From Deltaproteobacteria bacterium (lineage in GTDB: Bacteria > Desulfobacterota > Binatia > Binatales > Binataceae): DNA of 8,398 nucleotides. This document shows, one piece after another, positions 6,187 to 8,398 of this stretch (the stretch's first letter is position 1; each line of letters starts with the position of its first letter). The notes under the pieces were generated by a model. It was not told the DNA's origin, did not search any database, and saw nothing but the letters and a program-made list of their open reading frames with translations. A program made the position numbers and the translations under genes. Location: the NCBI GenBank assembly GCA_021780585.1, contig JAJXYM010000088.1:1-8398 (forward strand). The letters run 5' to 3'.

Positions 6187-7123
6187 TCATCCCAGAAGGC
6201 GAAGAACTCCTTTTAGTATTTCGCTCACCGGCATAACGGTTGCGGCCAGGGGAAGCGCCGGGAGCACACTGAGCAATGCGATACCGATGAAGTCGGTCAA
6301 TTCAATCGGAATGACGCGCACCTTGCGCACGAGTCCATAGCTATTCCCCATATCGGTCAGAGACTGAATGTCCGCTGTGCGGTTCTTGAGCAGTATTGAT
6401 GCGTGTCGCCCACTTGCTGTCGAATGCCTGCGTATACTGGCTGGCGAGCGCGCCATACCGAAGCAGACCATCCTGTTTGAGACGGAACGGCTTGGGCGCG
6501 AAAACCATCAAGGGGCCGGCGAAGACCGTCAACGCAAGCAGGACAAAGGCTGCGTAAATGTATTCGAACTGCTCCAGCGCAGCGCCACCGAAGAGAATTC
6601 TGCTCGCGATCGCGGTCGAAAGCACCGAGCTCAGCGCGAACAGAACGATCCCGAAAGGAATGGTTCCTTTTCCAAGGAAACCGAGGCCTCCTGCGCCATC
6701 GGGGTGGGCCGGGGTCAGCAACAAGTCAAAGTTTGAGACTTGCCACAGAAACCTTGTCCACACAATCATCCTGTATGCCCACCGATACATCAGGAATTGG
6801 AAGATCGGCAGAGCGACTAATGCATAGTAGTAACCGGCCATGGAAAAGCCGGCGCCTGGAGAGGGCACGAACCAGGTGTTGCCACTCTGCAAAGAAGTTT
6901 TCGACAAGGCGACATAGGTTGTAAGATAGGTCAACGCCACCAAGACCACTTCCGCGAGGCGGGAATCGTGGAACCGGACGGTATCAAGGACGTAGCTTCC
7001 GAACCGCTTTTGGTCCGCATTGCGGACGAGTCCGGCGTTCAGAAAATGTTTGGTGACGGCTCTCAAGCGTCTGCCAATGGGAGATGCCGATGTCGCCAGT
7101 TTACAGGCCGAAGCAAGTGGCAT
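6187..7123 (-). pseudogene. Multi-pass membrane protein of unknown function, frameshifted and N-terminally truncated
   Basis: Frame one runs from ATG 7123 and shows hydrophobic segments at about residues 57-73, 94-122, 153-175 and 188-209. It has GRRLRAVTKHFLNAGLV near the start and TPAHPDGAGGLGFLG (137-151), a motif I recall from uncharacterised proteobacterial membrane proteins. After LLRYGALASQYTQAFDSKW the frame must change near 6400-6415, beside a GGGCG run, to continue as GRHASILLKNRTADIQSLTDMGNSYGLVRKVRVIPI. A final hydrophobic segment DFIGIALLSVLPALPLAATV follows, with the stop at 6187-6189. The change equals one inserted base or two deleted. Relatives as I recall them have roughly 350 residues and at least one more membrane helix at the N-terminus. 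That part is absent, since a TAG closes the frame about 50 bases upstream of 7123. I do not know its function. Confidence 0.7.
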
Positions 7124-7250
7124 GGATGAAACTCGGCAGCCTATGAACTGCCATGATCTGCTATATCTATCCTATGCCGATCTTCCGAGGGAAAGCGCTG
7201 ACTTTGCGCGTTCAATTCTTGAGGCGCGGTGATAGCCCTCCAGAGCGTTA

Positions 7251-7412
7251 TCAACGCCGGTTGAAGGTTGATGAGATGGACTCAGCCAGCTCTCGGCTGA
7301 ATGCGTCTTCCTTCATGCCAAACCGCATCAATTGTTCGATATCCGACGTGCGCCGGCGGTGATATTCCTGGAAACGCTCGCGCGGCGTCGGGAAACAACT
7401 CATGTCGCACAT
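7251..7412 (-). CDS. Small hypothetical protein, doubtful
   Basis: A 53-residue frame from ATG 7412 (MCDMSCFPTPRERFQEYHRRRTSDIEQLMRFGMKEDAFSRELAESISSTFNRR). AGG lies 6 bases upstream. Codon use is GC-rich in third positions and the composition looks protein-like, with a charged, probably helical body. The frame is open back to ATG 7520, but that longer start would overlap the divergent gene at 7503, so the shorter start is preferred. There is no family I recognise. It could be a surviving tail of a decayed gene. The stretch 7124-7250 shows nothing else. Confidence 0.3.
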   Translation of the reverse strand: MCDMSCFPTPRERFQEYHRRRTSDIEQLMRFGMKEDAFSRELAESISSTFNRR

Positions 7413-7490
7413 GAACGCCTGGCTGTTATGCTGAAGCCTGGCTATCACAGCAGCATCGCGGACTGATTGCGAGTGGAAACGATGGCATAC

Positions 7491-7498
7491 GGAGAAAG
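7491..7498 (+). promoter_or_regulatory. Ribosome binding site deciding the start at 7503
   Basis: GGAGAAAG ends 4 bases before ATG 7503, with the GGAG core 8 bases away. A second in-frame ATG at 7482 would add seven residues but has only a weak GAGTGG upstream. The start at 7503 is therefore preferred. Confidence 0.6.
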
Positions 7499-7502
7499 AA
7501 CG

Positions 7503-8398
7503 ATGCCTGACGACGATCACAGATTCTCCACTACAGGCCGGGTTTGCGGCGAGCCAAAATACATTGCGCCGCTACTCCGGAAGATTGCGGAGCAGGCCTC
7601 ACAAGCCGATCGAACACGCTCGATCTCGTCGGACGTCATTGCGGAAATCAAAAAGAACGACATCATGCGGATGTCCGCCACCCACGAAATATCCGGCATC
7701 GAAGAATCCATCGTCGCCATCGCAAATGAACTCCGCGCGATCGCCCCGCGTTGCGGTTCGACGGCGTGGTGCTTGTGGAATCATCTGTGTGTCTTTCACC
7801 ATTTCGCCGGACTGCTTGGCCCCGCGCATGCCGCCTTTTTGGCCGATGTTGTCAGCAAGCGCGAATGGGTCTGCTTCCCTGCTGGCGCCTCGTCCAAAGT
7901 GACCGCGGGCGATGCGGCCGGCAAGACGGTTCTGTCCGGGGTTGCCGCGTTCGGCTCCGGAGGTCGATATGCGGAATGGGCCGGCGTCGTCTTTATAAAG
8001 GACGGCGTCGAGACGCCGCAGTTCACGCTGGTCGACCTTCGGCGCCGGAACGTGCGGATCAAGGAAACATGGGACGGAAGCGCTCTGCGGGCGTCTGCCA
8101 CCGATCATATCCACTATGAGGGCGTCGACGTGCCGTCAGAACGCGTCGTGCCCTTGCCCCCGAAGTACCGCGCGCTCTTTCGGCGGCGCGACTACCCGAT
8201 GATTCATCATCGGTATCGCGAAGATTGGGTTGCGATCTCGGTGATGTGGCTCGGCGCGATGGCGACGGGAGTGGCTCAGGCGTCGCTCGACGAGACCGCC
8301 CAGAATATCAGGAATCGGATCGCGATCCTCGGCACGAGGATGGTCGATAAACCCACCATCCATGTGAACCTCGGCCGCGCCCGCGCACTTATCACCGC
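7503..8398 (+). CDS. Acyl-CoA dehydrogenase-fold flavoprotein, probable flavin-dependent monooxygenase, 3' end outside window
   Basis: The frame is open from ATG 7503 to the right edge (298 codons). It resembles the acyl-CoA dehydrogenase-fold family that includes two-component flavin monooxygenases of the HsaA/IacA/DszC kind and true dehydrogenases. Visible features are the N-terminal helical domain with an E(L)RxIAPxCGSTAWC segment (77-90) and the beta-domain pattern VLSGVAAFGSGGRYAEWAGVVF (143-164), equivalent to the SGxxxFxSG stretch that contacts flavin. TWDGSALRASATDHIHYEGVDVP (189-211) is equivalent to the TWxxxGLRxTxS segment. The start of the C-terminal four-helix domain follows (RYREDWVAISVMWLGAMATGVAQASLDET). 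Family length is about 370-400, so roughly 80-100 residues lie beyond the window. A reductase partner would be expected for a monooxygenase but is not seen. Substrate is unknown; choosing between oxygenase and dehydrogenase needs the missing part and structural comparison. Confidence 0.8.
   Translation, partial: MPDDDHRFSTTGRVCGEPKYIAPLLRKIAEQASQADRTRSISSDVIAEIKKNDIMRMSATHEISGIEESIVAIANELRAIAPRCGSTAWCLWNHLCVFHHFAGLLGPAHAAFLADVVSKREWVCFPAGASSKVTAGDAAGKTVLSGVAAFGSGGRYAEWAGVVFIKDGVETPQFTLVDLRRRNVRIKETWDGSALRASATDHIHYEGVDVPSERVVPLPPKYRALFRRRDYPMIHHRYREDWVAISVMWLGAMATGVAQASLDETAQNIRNRIAILGTRMVDKPTIHVNLGRARALIT

Noticed and set aside
7599..8114. 171-codon minus-strand frame opposite the flavoprotein gene
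   Set aside because: It is the antisense shadow of an acyl-CoA-dehydrogenase-like frame that has clear motifs and a good ribosome binding site.

Overview
The window is GC-rich DNA from what looks like a Gram-negative bacterium, most likely a proteobacterium. Pointers are a secreted DUF1329 protein, IS21- and IS3-type transposase remnants and an aromatic/terpenoid-type oxygenase repertoire. No rRNA, tRNA or CRISPR array was seen. The genus cannot be fixed from this sequence.

Left part (1-1460, minus strand): a TetR-family regulator gene is followed after about 30 bases by a Baeyer-Villiger monooxygenase (BVMO) gene that runs off the left edge. The regulator has a convincing promoter/operator region. 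The BVMO has its own ribosome binding site, but its reading frame holds only the extreme N-terminus and the C-terminal third of the family. The FAD- and NADPH-binding Rossmann domains appear to have been removed by an in-frame internal deletion. Next come IS21-family debris (about 1530-1836, minus) and an intact exported DUF1329 protein (1994-3394, plus). A perfect 11-bp inverted repeat lies just downstream of that gene.

Middle part (3395-7123): a graveyard of broken genes. It holds a frameshifted IS3-family transposase fragment (minus), a DUF2252 gene cut by one in-frame TAA codon (minus), a C-terminal scrap of a second DUF2252-like gene in the opposite orientation (plus, 5958-6158), and a multi-pass membrane protein gene with a frameshift and a missing N-terminus (minus).

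Right part (7251-8398): a doubtful 53-aa ORF (minus), then a divergent gene for an acyl-CoA-dehydrogenase-fold flavoprotein that runs off the right edge (plus). By its sequence it is probably a flavin-dependent monooxygenase or a related oxidoreductase.

Taken together, BVMO, TetR, DUF1329 and the acyl-CoA-dehydrogenase-like flavoprotein fit an accessory catabolic region for hydrophobic ketones, steroids, terpenoids or aromatics. That link is inference. The strongest signal is decay: at least four chromosomal-type genes and two insertion sequences are disrupted within 7 kb, while the TetR, DUF1329 and flavoprotein frames stay open. I found no convincing new multi-gene system. The most interesting items are the BVMO remnant that keeps its start signals, the two inverted DUF2252 copies, and the kinase-like but reordered motifs of DUF2252.
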